Assembly: GCA_028564705.1 (NCBI GenBank)
Contig: JAPXFQ010000925.1
Span: forward strand, 62,001 to 126,000
Direction of reading: 5' to 3'
DNA from: Apricaphanius iberus
Lineage: Eukaryota > Chordata > Actinopteri > Cyprinodontiformes > Aphaniidae
DNA length: 64,000 bases
How positions within the stretch are numbered: position 1 is the stretch's first letter; each line of letters opens with the position of its first letter. The notes beneath the pieces were generated by a model. The model was not told the DNA's origin and ran no database searches. It saw only the letters and a list, made by a program, of their open reading frames with translations. Shown here piece after piece: positions 34,310 through 44,563 of the stretch. A program made the translations under genes and the position numbers.

Positions 34310-35275
34310 GGTCCACTGGGTTTCCTCAAGCCTACAATCCACACAGCCCTCTACCACAGATTTTCTTTGGGGTTAAGATCTGCAGACTGGCTAGGCCACT
34401 CCAGGACCCTGGAATGCTTCTTAGGAAGCCCCTCCTCCGTTACCATGGCGATGTGTTTGGGGATCAATGGCTACGTTTACATGGACACAAGTAATCGTAT
34501 TAAAGCCATGTTTGTTTACAGTGGAAGTCTATTTCTTCTTCTACAGGCTGTTTTGCTGATTTCCCTCTAAATGTAAAAAGTTCTACTTTGGTTCCATCTG
34601 AGCGTATGACGTTCTCCCAATCCTCTCCTGGATCATCCAGATGCTCTCTAGGAAACGTCAGACGGGCCTGGACATGTCCTGGCTTAAGCAGGGGGACACG
34701 TCTGGCGCTGTTACTGATGGTAGCCTTTGTTACTTTGGTCCCAGCTCTCTGCAGGTCGTTCACCAGGTTCCCCCGTGTGGTTCTGGGATTGTTGCTCACC
34801 GTTCACAGGGTGAGATCTTGGTGGAGCCCCAGATGGAGGGAGATTATCAGCGCTCTTGGATGTCTTCCATTTTCTAATCATTGCTTTCTTCACACCAAGC
34901 TGCTTATTGCAGATTCAGTCTTCCCAGCCTGGTGCAGCTCTACAATCTGGTTCCTGGTTCCTTTAACTGCTCTTTGCTCTATAGTGGAGTTTGGTGTCTT
35001 TATACTGGTAACCAGTTAAAACAGGTAAAGAGTGGAGGATAGAGGAGCCTGTTACAGAAGAAGTTACAAAAATCTGGCTGTTCGGAGGTGACCAAATACT
35101 TATTTACCACCATAATTTGCAAATAAGTCCTTTAAAAATCATATCATTCGATTTTCGGGATTTTTTTTCTTCTCATTTTGTCTCATAGTTCAGGTATACC
35201 TTTGATCAAAAATGACAGGCGTCTGGCATTTTTTAAAGTGGGAGAACTTAAACACTTGGTGGCTGACTAAATACC
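34310..35275 (-). mobile_element. Tc1-like transposon remnant, - strand
   Basis: The - strand encodes DNA-binding and catalytic pieces: VNDLQRAGTKVTKATISN, HVQARLTFPREHLDDP, SDGTKVELF, then further left a [15 protein letters not shown] block. Frames are interrupted. The right end carries GGTGGCTGACTAAATAC, the terminal repeat type of a common fish Tc1 family. About 34470-34555 looks like a small insertion. Confidence 0.8.
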
Positions 35276-35282
35276 GTCAACT

Positions 35283-35795
35283 TCCTTCTACATGGGGATC
35301 CATCTAGGATCTCATAGCGGGGTCTTTCAGCATGACAACGATCCCAAACACATCGCTATGGTAACAAAGGAGTGGCTTCATAAAAAGCATTCCAAGGTCC
35401 TGTAGTGGCCTAGCCATTCTGCAGATCTCAACCCAACAGAGAGTCTGTGGCGGTTGCCCAGCAACAGCCCCAAAACATCCCAGCTGTAGAAGAGATATGC
35501 ATGGAGGAATGGGCCAAAATACCAGCAACAGTGTGTGGTAACCTGATGGAGACCTCCAGGAAACCTTTGACCTCTGGCACTGAAAACAAAGTTGCATTAC
35601 AAAGTATTGAGGTGAACTTTTGTTATTGACCAAATACTTATTTTCTGCACCATTATGCAAATAAATTTATAAAAAATCATAGTGTGATTTTCTGGATTAT
35701 TTTTAGTCTAAGTGTAAAAATGACAGACCTCTCAAATCTTTTTGAGTGGGGCAACTTGGACAGTCAGTGGCTACTAAACAGGCTGCGTTCTCTGT
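35283..35795 (+). mobile_element. Tc1-like transposon 3' half, + strand
   Basis: Encodes in broken frames the second catalytic region (text like [19 protein letters not shown]) and ends with a terminal repeat containing CTCAAATCTTTTTGAGTGGG. It is head-to-head with the remnant ending at 35275. Confidence 0.7.
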
Positions 35796-36593
35796 GTCTT
35801 CCAGCCTGCTGGGCAGGCATCGGCCCACAGTACCATCCCACCTTATGAGACAACTCTGACTCTTTAACCGATTAGTTAGAATGGATCTCAGCTGACTTGG
35901 TCAAAAACCCCATGCTGGTAATGTAAGTGATCTAATCCACTGATGATGTGCACCTCCCTGTTAGTGAGCTGTGCTTTAACTGCTACACAATAATGGAATA
36001 TTGCTGACACCTTGTTTCATCAATAAAATATATTTTATGTTTAAGTACATGTATTAAAAATGAACAGTGCATCTTCAAAGACGGCTCCTGAATTTGTCTT
36101 GTTTGGAGGAGTTTCCAGGGGACTTTGTCTTCCTATAGCAGCTCCATTCACGGTTTCCAAGTTTCTGGAACATTTAGACAGATGTGATCATAGAAAGGGA
36201 TGTTTGACTGAGAGGTTAAAACTCTGGAGGGAAAAAGACATAATTAACTGTTAGGCATGGTGGAGGAGGACTCATACTGTGGGACCCCCCCCCCCCCCCT
36301 TCCTTGTGAAGTTGACCAAGACCCTACACTGTGTATAGAAATCTTTATTTAACTGTAGCCACAGACTCTAATCATCTAGTATGATATAGGCAGCGACAGT
36401 AGAGCTGTCTCCATATTGCTGTCTGTTACTGTCCATTCTGTATCTAATTAACAACCACACTAATACAGAATAATAAAGCGCTGCAGTGGAAGTGATTAAA
36501 GCCGCCAGCATTCCTGACATGATTCCTCATGTTGGGATGCTCCTCATCCATCTGCTGCACCGCTTAGACCTGCTCGGACGGACAGGGGAGGTA
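35796..36593. other. Intergenic region between pttg1ip and cdk14
   Basis: No gene seen. A 15-base C run lies at 36285-36299. Confidence 0.5.
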
Positions 36594-36701
36594 GACCAGA
36601 ACCAGGATGTGGACCAGAACCAGGATGTGGACCAGAACCAGGATGTGGACCAGACCCAGGATGTGGACCAGAACCAGGATGTGGACCAGAACCAGGATGT
36701 G
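36594..36701 (+). repeat. 18-bp VNTR upstream of cdk14
   Basis: Six copies of an 18-base unit beginning GACCAGAACC and ending GGATGTG, one with a single change. Because the unit is 18 bases, frames stay open through it, but there is no other coding evidence. Confidence 0.93.
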
Positions 36702-36889
36702 GTGGGACAGAGCTGGGAGCCCCGCCAGTGTTCTGGAACCCATTATGATGAAGGATGTTCTGGGACATGATGACTGCCAGCAGTGCTGGCTGTGAGTAGA
36801 GAGAAGAAGAAGAAGCAAAACAAGAGAGCTGACATGTGTTGGTCAATGGAATCAGAACCGGTCCAGTTAAATGCTGTAACGCGGACCAG

Positions 36890-37366
36890 CAGCCCTCCTC
36901 CTGGAACACGTCGCGGGGCGGCGCCGCTCTCTGACGGACGCTCCCCGGGACGAACCATCTCCCAGGGACTCCTCCAATCCCCGCATCCAGGGCGGGGTCC
37001 TGCCAAGAGAAAGACAGAGAGAGAGAGATCCCCCCCCCCCCCTAAAAAAAAAGAAAAAAAGATGAGCTACAGATTGCGGTGAAGCTGGAAGCGACCGGGA
37101 CCCGGAGAGAAGAACCGATAACTGCAGCGGATCCTCCACGTTCTGCCCGGACTTGTTTCTGTGTGTTCCTTCTATAAATGTAGCTGATATCTGAGGTGGA
37201 AGACGCCCAGCCTCACCTCACTAGTTGATGAGAGCTTCAGTCTGCTGAGCTCCGCAGCCTCGCCGCCGCAGCAGCAGCAGCAGCTGCTGCTTGGGACCGC
37301 TCAGCCGGACATCAGCCACCGTTTCCCGGCTCCCAGCCGCAGCCGCCCCGCTGCTCCGCTCCGGTA
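36890..37366 (+). promoter_or_regulatory. cdk14: CpG-rich promoter and 5'UTR region of cdk14
   Basis: G+C and CpG rise sharply around 36900-37000 and 37240-37360. A TATAAA occurs at 37173-37178, a C run at 37030-37042, and a CAG/CTG tract near 37270. Transcription start not determinable from sequence. Confidence 0.5.
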
Positions 37367-37460
37367 ATGTGCGACCTGATGCCGGCCTCCCAGCCCGCAG
37401 AGAAGATGGGCAAGATGAAAAAGTTAAGGAGAACTTTGTCGGACAGTTTTAGAAGTATCG
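37367..37460 (+). CDS. cdk14: Cyclin-dependent kinase 14 (PFTAIRE-1), first coding exon
   Basis: The exon encodes 31 residues plus one base, beginning MCDLMPASQPAEKMGK and continuing MKKLRRTLSDSF, then the donor GTGAGTA. This closely matches the N-terminus of vertebrate CDK14 as I know it (MCDL..QPAEKIGKMKKLRRTLSESF). CDK14 is a membrane-tethered cyclin Y-dependent kinase that phosphorylates LRP6 in Wnt signalling. The kinase domain lies in later exons outside the window. The ending phase (G then intron) fits the Ala that follows in the family. More than 26.5 kb of intron follows; long first introns are usual for CDK14. Confidence 0.88.
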
Positions 37461-37746
37461 GTGAGTAACCAGACTTCCTCCCCTGTTTTTTCCATCAGCA
37501 CTTTGGGTCAGAACCGGGTTGGGAAATATGTCCAGAAACAGTAGAGGGATGTTCCCCGGCCGGCTTTCTATTCACTAAAACAGCATGCCGATCATTCTAC
37601 ACTTTATTCTGATTCTACAGTAGCCTACCATTTCTTTAGAGTCTACACTTTATTCTAAACTCTTAAACCGACCTCCTGGAATGGCTTTGAGGAACAGAAC
37701 AGAACATTGTCTGGTTCCATGTGAGGACGGAACCATCAGGGTCCAC

Positions 37747-39780
37747 ACTGTAAAAAAAAAAACAAAAATGGAAAAAGTACTGGCAGCTCATTACACAGGA
37801 CTTTGAGCGTTAATTAATAAATGGAATTTTTCCGTCAATTAAATTAAATTAAATTAAATTAACAGAATTATCACCTTTAATTAGAAAGAAATTATAGGCA
37901 AAATAACAGGAAATGTTCAGTTATTTAATGGTTTATCTCTTGCAGTGGCGGCTGGTGGAACATGATGATGGCTAGATATTAGGGTTGTCAAACGATATAT
38001 TTTTTTTTTACCTAAGGGATAGCTGTGAATTAATCCCAACTAATTAACAATCCTAAAAATGACTAAAAACCAAAACATTTTAGAGTAAAGGGACAAATCC
38101 AATTGCCATAGCTCTTTTTTATAAATAGAGATTATTAGAATTTTGTATTTAACTCCACAATCATATTCACATATTGACTACATACATTCATTGACATATT
38201 GATCTTTTAACCAGTTGCTAAGGCAAACTAACTGGCTAAAATGTTCTGTATGTAAAGATGACTGTTTCTTAATCATACTGTATTGGAGAACCCAAAGCGT
38301 CTTCTTAATAGGACTATCCTACGACGACAATAATTTCAGTCAGAGGCTTTAACAGTGTTGCTGCTTCACAGACTGCTACTGTAGAGGAGGAAACACTGAG
38401 CTGTCTATAGAGGTTCTGGTTCAGACTGGGATCACTCTGTTAACACTGGGAGAACCTGCCAGAGCTCCACTTAAAGCCATTCAGAGTATGAGAAGATATA
38501 ATGGAGAAAAGGATGTTATATTTTTGCTGTTCTTTATTATTTCCACACAGCTGCTGATATACAGGTTTGGGTGATATAAATGTGAGGAGAGAGATGAAAT
38601 GTGTGATCTGATATGAAAAATAAGAACAAATTATACGATAAGGCAGAAATAACCAAAATATATGAATAAACTTAACAGTTGGATATCAGCAGCTGTGTTA
38701 AGCATCAAATAAATCAAATGTAATATAGATTTACTAATAAAATGTCATAGTTTACCGTTTTCAAAAATGTAAACAGCAGACAAATTATCGAAGTCATCAA
38801 TCTACACAATAGGAATACGTGCTCTTATTGTGAAGTAGCGGCGTCTGCACTACAGCTACTTCCGCTAATCAGTTAGCGATAATTAAAGTCCGAAAACATC
38901 ATTTTAACTGAATAAGGTGCATTTTTAACGCAGCAATACGTTCGTTCGTGTCCAACTCCCACGGTCTGACCTGTTAATCAGCCGCGCTGTATGACAGACG
39001 TCTGTCACGTTGTTTGACTTCAGCCTCAGCCCCACAGCTGGAGGGGGACGATATGTAAGCCCCGCCCCCTCAGGGCGCACCTCTCCTGCGCCCCAAGGCG
39101 TCCTATCTTTTGTATTGAAAAGGAGCTACTGCGCATGTACAACTTATAACGAGAGTCAATGGGAGCTTAAGGCGGAAATACGTCCTCAATCAGAGAACAC
39201 AACCACAATTTAACTCCCCTTAAACTATTAAATATTTATCTTACACATCTGAAAGAAAATATACATATATTTCGAAACATTTTTATGTTATTATAAAAAT
39301 TATTTTCCACTTTTATTCAAGGTAATGTGGCAAGTTGTCAGTGGTGGTGCGGCGCCCTAGCGCCCTCTATTGGCCAGCCGCCACTGATCTCTTGTGAAAT
39401 GACAAAATATTTGCTGTTATTTTACAGGAGTTTTTATAGTGGAAAAACGAGTCATTTTCTGTTATTAAATGGTGTATTACGGGCAAAATAATAGGAAATG
39501 TTCCGTTATTTAATAGTATATGTTTTGTGAAATGACAAGATATTTGCTGTTATTTTACTGGACTTTTTATAGTGGAAAAACATGTATTTTTCTGTTATTA
39601 AATGGTGCATCCATAGTAAAATAAAACATTTTTGTTATCTAATTTCAGTTACCTACTTCAGGCAACTGCTGGGAAAAGGCAGAACATTATTTGTTAATGG
39701 TCTTACAATAAAAAAACTGCCATTTGTTAATTTATGATTTATTTTTTTAGAAAACTTATCATTCAGTGTACAGCGTCAAT
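37747..39780. mobile_element. Older A/T-rich repeat with internal tandem units, split by a hAT element
   Basis: Starts near ACTGTAAAAAAA. After removal of 37943-39386, flanking text joins into roughly 115-base tandem units (AAAATAA.AGGAAATGTTC.GTTATTTAAT ... TATTTGCTGTTATTTTAC). A similar TTACAGTG end is seen near 50400. Class and right boundary are uncertain. Confidence 0.45.
37943..39386. mobile_element. Nonautonomous hAT element, 1444 bp, nested
   Basis: Termini CAGTGGCGGCTGG and CCAGCCGCCACTG are perfect inverted repeats. ATCTCTTG is duplicated at 37935-37942 and 39387-39394. The interior has no transposase frame. It interrupts the tandem-unit repeat around it. Confidence 0.9.
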
Positions 39781-39828
39781 ATAAAATCATTCAGTGGTCA
39801 GAGTCAATGCAAAAAATAAAAAGTGTGT

Positions 39829-40965
39829 AACAGGAGCGCTCTGGACCAGGAAACAGGAGCGCTCTGAAAAAAAAGGAAACAGAAGCGCTCTGGAAAAGGA
39901 AACAGGAGCGCTGTGGACCAGGAAACAGGAGCGCTCTGGACCAGGAAACAGAAGCGCTGTGGACCAGGAAACAGGAGCGCTCTGGACCAGGAAACAGGAG
40001 CGCTGTGGACCAGGAAACAGGATCGCTCTGGAAAAGGAAACAGGAGCGCTCTGGAAAAGGAAACAGGAGCGCTGTGGACCAGGAAACAGGAGCGCTCTGG
40101 AAAAGGAAACAGAAGCGCTCTGGAAAAGGAAACAGGAGCGCTGTGGACCAGGAAACAGGATCGCTCTGGAAAAGGAAACAGGAGCGCTCTGGACCAGGAA
40201 ACAGGAGCGCTCTGGAAAAGGAAACAGGAGCGCTCTGGAAAAGGAAACAGAAGCGCTGTGGACCAGGAAACAGGAGCGCTCTGGACCAGGAAACAGGATC
40301 GCTCTGGAAAAGGAAACAGGAGCGCTCTGGAAAAGGAAACAGGAGCGCTGTGGACCAGGAAACAGAAGCGCTCTGGAAAGGGAAACAGGAGCGCTCTGGA
40401 CCAGGAAACAGGAGCGCTGTGGACCAGGAAACAGAAGCGCTCTGGAAAAGGAAAGAGGAGCGCTGTGGACCAGGAAACAGGAGCGCTCTGGACCAGGAAA
40501 CAGGAGCGCTCTGGACCAGGAAACAGGAGCGCTCTGGAAAAGGAAACAGAAGCGCTCTGGAAAAGGAAACAGGAGCGCTGTGGACCAGGAAACAGGAGCG
40601 CTCTGGACCAGGAAACAGGATCGCTCTGGAAAAGGAAACAGGAGCGCTCTGGACCAGGAAACAGGAGCGCTCTGGACCAGGAAACAGGATCGCTCTGGAA
40701 AAGGAAACAGGAGCGCTGTGGACCAGGAAACAGGAGCGCTCTGGTAAAGGAAACAGGAGCGCTGTGGACCAGGAAACAGGAGCGCTCTGGACCAGGAAAC
40801 AGGAGCGCTCTGGACCAGGAAACAGGATCGCTCTGGAAAAGGAAACAGGAGTGCTGTGAAACAGGAAACAGGAGCGCTCTGGAACAGGAAACGAGAGCGC
40901 TGTGAAACAGGAGCGCTGTGGACCAGGAAACAGGATCGCTCTGGAAAAGGAAACAGGAGCGGAGC
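39829..40965 (+). repeat. 23-bp minisatellite, about 49 copies, open in all six frames
   Basis: The unit is AGCGCTCTGGACCAGGAAAC plus AGG, with variants GGAAAAGG for GGACCAGG, CTGTGG for CTCTGG, and ATCGCT or AAGCGCT starts. The unit contains no TAA, TAG or TGA on either strand in any register, so every frame is open for 280-400 codons. It is noncoding DNA in the cdk14 intron, not a set of genes. Confidence 0.95.
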
Positions 40966-42459
40966 ACTGGATCCAACTGGAAAGAAGAAGAAAAATAATT
41001 TTAGTTCCAATCAAACAGCCTCTTCTAAATATGAGGCAGACTATTTTTGGAATTGAGGAATGGGGGAAGAGATGAGGGAGACAAAGAGGAGTGTGTAATG
41101 ACCTTTAAATCTTCCAAGGATTCTGAAAGTAACTGAGATCTGAGAGGAACCGAAGCAGTTTAGGGGGAACACGGTACTTCTTTGCACCCTTCTTTTCAGC
41201 CTTTGATCCTCTTTCGGGATTGATATCCAGCAGGCTCCTGTGGCAAACACAATATGTGTCATATCTCTCAGCATAACAACATGAGTACAGTACACAGTCT
41301 ATATCCAGAAATCCTTTAGTTAAATGTAATACCTTTTAATACCTTTTTACCTACTTTTTACTTTTATCTATTTTAATGTTTTGTATAGTGTACTTCAGTG
41401 CTTTGAAAGGTGCTTTCAAATAAAAATTATTATTATTCATCATTCTTTAATATTGTGTTTACAAGTAGCCAAACATTACTTTCAAATCTGTGGGAAACAC
41501 TGCAGTATGATAAAATTGGCATTGTCAAGACATACCTCTGGATGAATCCAGCTACACGGCTGCTTCCTTCGGGTATTTTATGTTGAGCAGATAAAAAAAG
41601 GCTAAACATAACGCTTATCGCGATGAGAGGACAGCTGATGTTACTGTTTATAGTGACCTCATCCACAAACAGTTTGTATTGTCCTTCGTCTGTAAAATAG
41701 AATACAAAAAGACAACACACATTTTATTTGAGTGGGTGTTAATGTGCAGTTAAGACGTCGTTTTTTTTTGTATTATTAATATGCACATTAATCTTTGAAC
41801 AACGTTACCATGGTAATGAACGGAGCTGTCGGAACGCTTACGGTAATAACGTTTGACCGGACTGTTTTGTTGACATTCAATTTAGCACAGCTCCATCTAG
41901 TGGATACATAACGCAAGCCCAGTCAAACGTTTGACTGTATCGTCTTCTTTTCTATACGCCTTATAATCTGGTGCGTCCTGTATATGAGAACAGTTCTAAA
42001 ATAGCCAATTTATTGAAGGTGCGCCTTATAGTGCGGAAAATAAGGTAGCTAGAGTCCGGTTATTTGTACATCTACTGTATATTGTAAACATGCTTACCCA
42101 CGATGATGACACATGGTGTTCTGGGCATTTCTCGTTAGGCATCCTGTTGGAGGCCAAGACAGAAAGGCCATAGACTAAATGAACACTAATAGGACTTATT
42201 TGATGTATCCTGGAGAAACTGGATACTGGATTCTAGATACACTGTTTAACCACGTCAAACTAAGAATGCAGTTGCCCTGCAAATTAGGTCATTTACGCTG
42301 TACTCACTTCTGAGTTTAGCAGCAATTACTTTGGCTCCTCTCCAAGGTACTTGATCAGGCCACATAGGAGGCTCAATGGGTCTGTGGTGACTCCTGTGAT
42401 CCCCTGCTTACAAGAAACTCAGTAATGCTTTTGCCTTTAATTCAGAGAATAATTACTGC
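40966..42459. other. cdk14 intron stretch, no gene seen
   Basis: Near 41950-42050 the phrase GTGCGCCTTATAGTGCGGAA matches a repeat type common in fish. Nothing else recognised. Confidence 0.45.
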
Positions 42460-42604
42460 AGTAATGTTAGGAGTCTGTTTGCTGGTGTTTGTGTTCTCCT
42501 CCTTACCTCTCATTTCAGGGTGGTGGGTCGGCGCTGCCGCAGGTGTTGTCAGTCTGCCTCATCATGGGTTCAGTTTATAAGGAGAGCAGTTCCTGGAGGC
42601 TGAT

Positions 42605-42616
42605 GCCAGATTGTTC
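42605..42616 (+). promoter_or_regulatory. Predicted self-primer at the Gypsy transcript 5' end
   Basis: GCCAGATTGTTC, 31 bases after the start of the TATA-like box, is the exact reverse complement of the 12 bases directly after the 5' LTR (43565-43576). Confidence 0.8.
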
Positions 42617-43120
42617 TCGCTCCTAGCGTGGTAACACGGTCAACCTTGGTAGTAGTACTGTAACCTAAGAAGTTGTTTCCAGCATTACCCTTACCTTCTC
42701 CTGTCACCTTGCAGATCCAGTCTTGTTCCCTCAGCACCATCCTTCCTCGCTCTGTGGATCCTGCCCCCCCCCGGATTCCTCAGCTCAGCCTCCACCGCTG
42801 CTCCGGTCCCGCTTTGGCAATCCACCCGTCCTCGCAGCCGCCGCCTGCCACCCTCCAACGCCCCGTCTCCTGGAACCAAAACATCGGACCCATTAATCGG
42901 ATCATTCCCGCGACGCATCCCCAGCAGACCTCTGCCCGCAGACTCCTAATCCCTCCCCAAACGCTCCACCTCCAACAATCAAGTAAGATTACCGTCGGAC
43001 ATATTCAGCCTGTTCATCATCCATCATCCTTCATCTAGATCACTTACCTGCTTCTTTCAGTGATCGTCAGCCTGGTTTTTCGTCTCCAGTTCTGTTTCGC
43101 TCCAAGACCTGTGGTTCAAT

Positions 43121-43490
43121 CCATCCATCCATCCATTTTCTTAACCGCTTATCCAATTCAGGGTCACGGGGGAGCTGGAGCCTATCCCAGCAATTATCAG
43201 GCGTTAGGCAGGGTACACTCTGAACAGGACGCCAGTCTGTTGCAGGGCCAACACAGAGAGACAGACAACCATTCACACTCACATTCATTCCTAGGGACAA
43301 TTTAGAGTGATCAATTCACCTATCATGCATGTTTTTGGACTGTGGGAGGAAGCCGGAGTACCCGAGAGAACCCACGCATACACGGGGAGAACATGCAAAC
43401 TCCATGCAGAAAGACCCTGGGCCGGGATACGAACCCACGACCTTCTTGCTGCAAGGCAACAGCGCTAACCACTGCGCCACCGTGCAGCCC
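43121..43490 (-). mobile_element. tRNA-derived SINE inserted in the 5' LTR
   Basis: On the - strand a box A (TGGCGCAGTGG, 43479-43469) and box B (GGTTCGTATCCC, 43435-43424) are spaced as in tRNA promoters. The 3' end is a (TGGA)n tail at 43121. A 13-base duplication, CCTGTGGTTCAAT, flanks it at 43108-43120 and 43491-43503. The 3' LTR has the empty site. Confidence 0.92.
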
Positions 43491-43555
43491 CCTGTGGTTC
43501 AATAAAATCCATAAACTGTTCGTGTCTGAAGTTGTGTCTCCTAGGAGTCTCTGAA

Positions 43556-44563
43556 ATGCTGACAGAACAATCTGGCCAGACTGACTCCGTGACGCAACTT
43601 CAGATGGCCCTCTCTCAACAGGGGACTCTCGTCGGGCGTCACGAGGCTGCACTTCAGGACTTTTCTCGCCAGCAAACCGTAATAACGAATACACTCAGCC
43701 AACTCTCCAAACAGGTGTTCGAGTTGAGCCACCAGATCAAGGACTCGACCACGCAGCGCTCCGCAACTGCACAACCCATAGCCGCACAGCCTGCTTCCTC
43801 TTCCGCCACTCAGGCGTTCCGGGAAGTGACGTCACCGACTCCAGAGTGCTTTTCCGGTGAGCTTAATAAAACTCAAGGATTTCTGCTACAGTGCTCTCTT
43901 ATTTTCAATTCTGCCCCACACTCATTTCAAACCGATGCTAGCAAGATTTCTTATATAATCGGATTGCTCCGGGGCAGAGCCTTGCATTGGGCCCAAGTCT
44001 TTGTAGCAGGAAGTCCCATAGAGCAAACCACCTATAAAACATTCATTGATTCATTCAATCTCACCTTCTCCCCGGTTAGCAGTCAAGAGGAGTCAGCCCG
44101 AAAATTATGGAGTCTTCGGCAAGGGAATAAGACGGTGGCTGATTTTTCTGTTGAGTTCAGGACCCTTGCTATTGGCTCTGGATGGAATGCTCCAGCCCTT
44201 CGAAGCGCATTCTATCAGGCCTTAAACGAAAGGGTGAAGGATGAATTGGCTAGCAGAGATGAACCAAACTCTTTAGACCGCTTAATTGATTTAGCTATTA
44301 AACTAGACAATCGCCTTCGGGAAAGAAACAGGGCTCGGCCCCTTCCCCTGAGCCCTCAATCCGCAACCGAATCAAGGAGGATGGAGACAGAGGGTCGAAT
44401 TCCCCGGTCACCCCCGCCAGAGCCCATGCAGATAGGCCACGTTCACCTGACACCTGAAGAGAGGCTTAGGCGGCGGACCTCTGGACTCTGCCTTTACTGT
44501 GGTTCTTCACGACACTTTATTGCTCTTTGTCCAGTTCGGCCAAAAACCGATCCCCATCAGTGA
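43556..44563 (+). CDS. gag: Gypsy Gag (335 aa)
   Basis: The first ATG (43556) lies inside the last nine bases of the 5' LTR; codon 4 is the first base of the PBS. The product has an N-terminal coiled coil, a capsid-like centre ([17 protein letters not shown], typical of Ty3/Gypsy Gag), and a C-terminal zinc knuckle C-x2-C-x4-H-x4-C at about residues 312-325. It ends in TGA at 44561-44563, overlapping pol by 37 bases. Intact, so probably still able to assemble particles. Confidence 0.92.
   Translation: MLTEQSGQTDSVTQLQMALSQQGTLVGRHEAALQDFSRQQTVITNTLSQLSKQVFELSHQIKDSTTQRSATAQPIAAQPASSSATQAFREVTSPTPECFSGELNKTQGFLLQCSLIFNSAPHSFQTDASKISYIIGLLRGRALHWAQVFVAGSPIEQTTYKTFIDSFNLTFSPVSSQEESARKLWSLRQGNKTVADFSVEFRTLAIGSGWNAPALRSAFYQALNERVKDELASRDEPNSLDRLIDLAIKLDNRLRERNRARPLPLSPQSATESRRMETEGRIPRSPPPEPMQIGHVHLTPEERLRRRTSGLCLYCGSSRHFIALCPVRPKTDPHQ
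43565..43576 (+). promoter_or_regulatory. Gypsy primer binding site (self-complementary)
   Basis: GAACAATCTGGC immediately follows the LTR. It lacks the TGG start of tRNA-primed sites and pairs with 42605-42616. It also codes for Gag residues 4-7. Confidence 0.8.

Larger units (their letters stand above)
42465..43564 (+). repeat. Gypsy 5' LTR (1100 bp, with SINE insertion)
   Basis: TATA-like TTTATAA at 42574-42580; putative transcript start about 42605; AATAAA at 43501-43506 region. Without the SINE and one target copy it is about 717 bases, equal to the 3' LTR. Confidence 0.93.

Noticed and set aside
34588..35019. 143-codon + strand ORF
   Set aside because: Antisense to a Tc1 transposase remnant.
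36486..36909. ORFs over the 18-bp VNTR
   Set aside because: The 18-bp unit keeps frames open by arithmetic; no splice sites or homology.
36285..37042. G-quadruplex in the cdk14 upstream region
   Set aside because: Two isolated C runs (36285-36299, 37030-37042), not four close G tracts.
39787..41014. Six overlapping ORFs of 284-407 codons
   Set aside because: They come from a 23-bp repeat lacking stop triplets on both strands; no domain or start context.
42673..42965. Possible intron in the Gypsy leader (TTGCAG and AAGTAAG motifs in the LTR)
   Set aside because: Single motif matches in the wrong order for a clear intron; no supporting evidence.
42673..43038. 121-codon ORF repeated in both LTRs
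   Set aside because: It is LTR DNA; the 3' copy is frameshifted at the C run and shows no domain.
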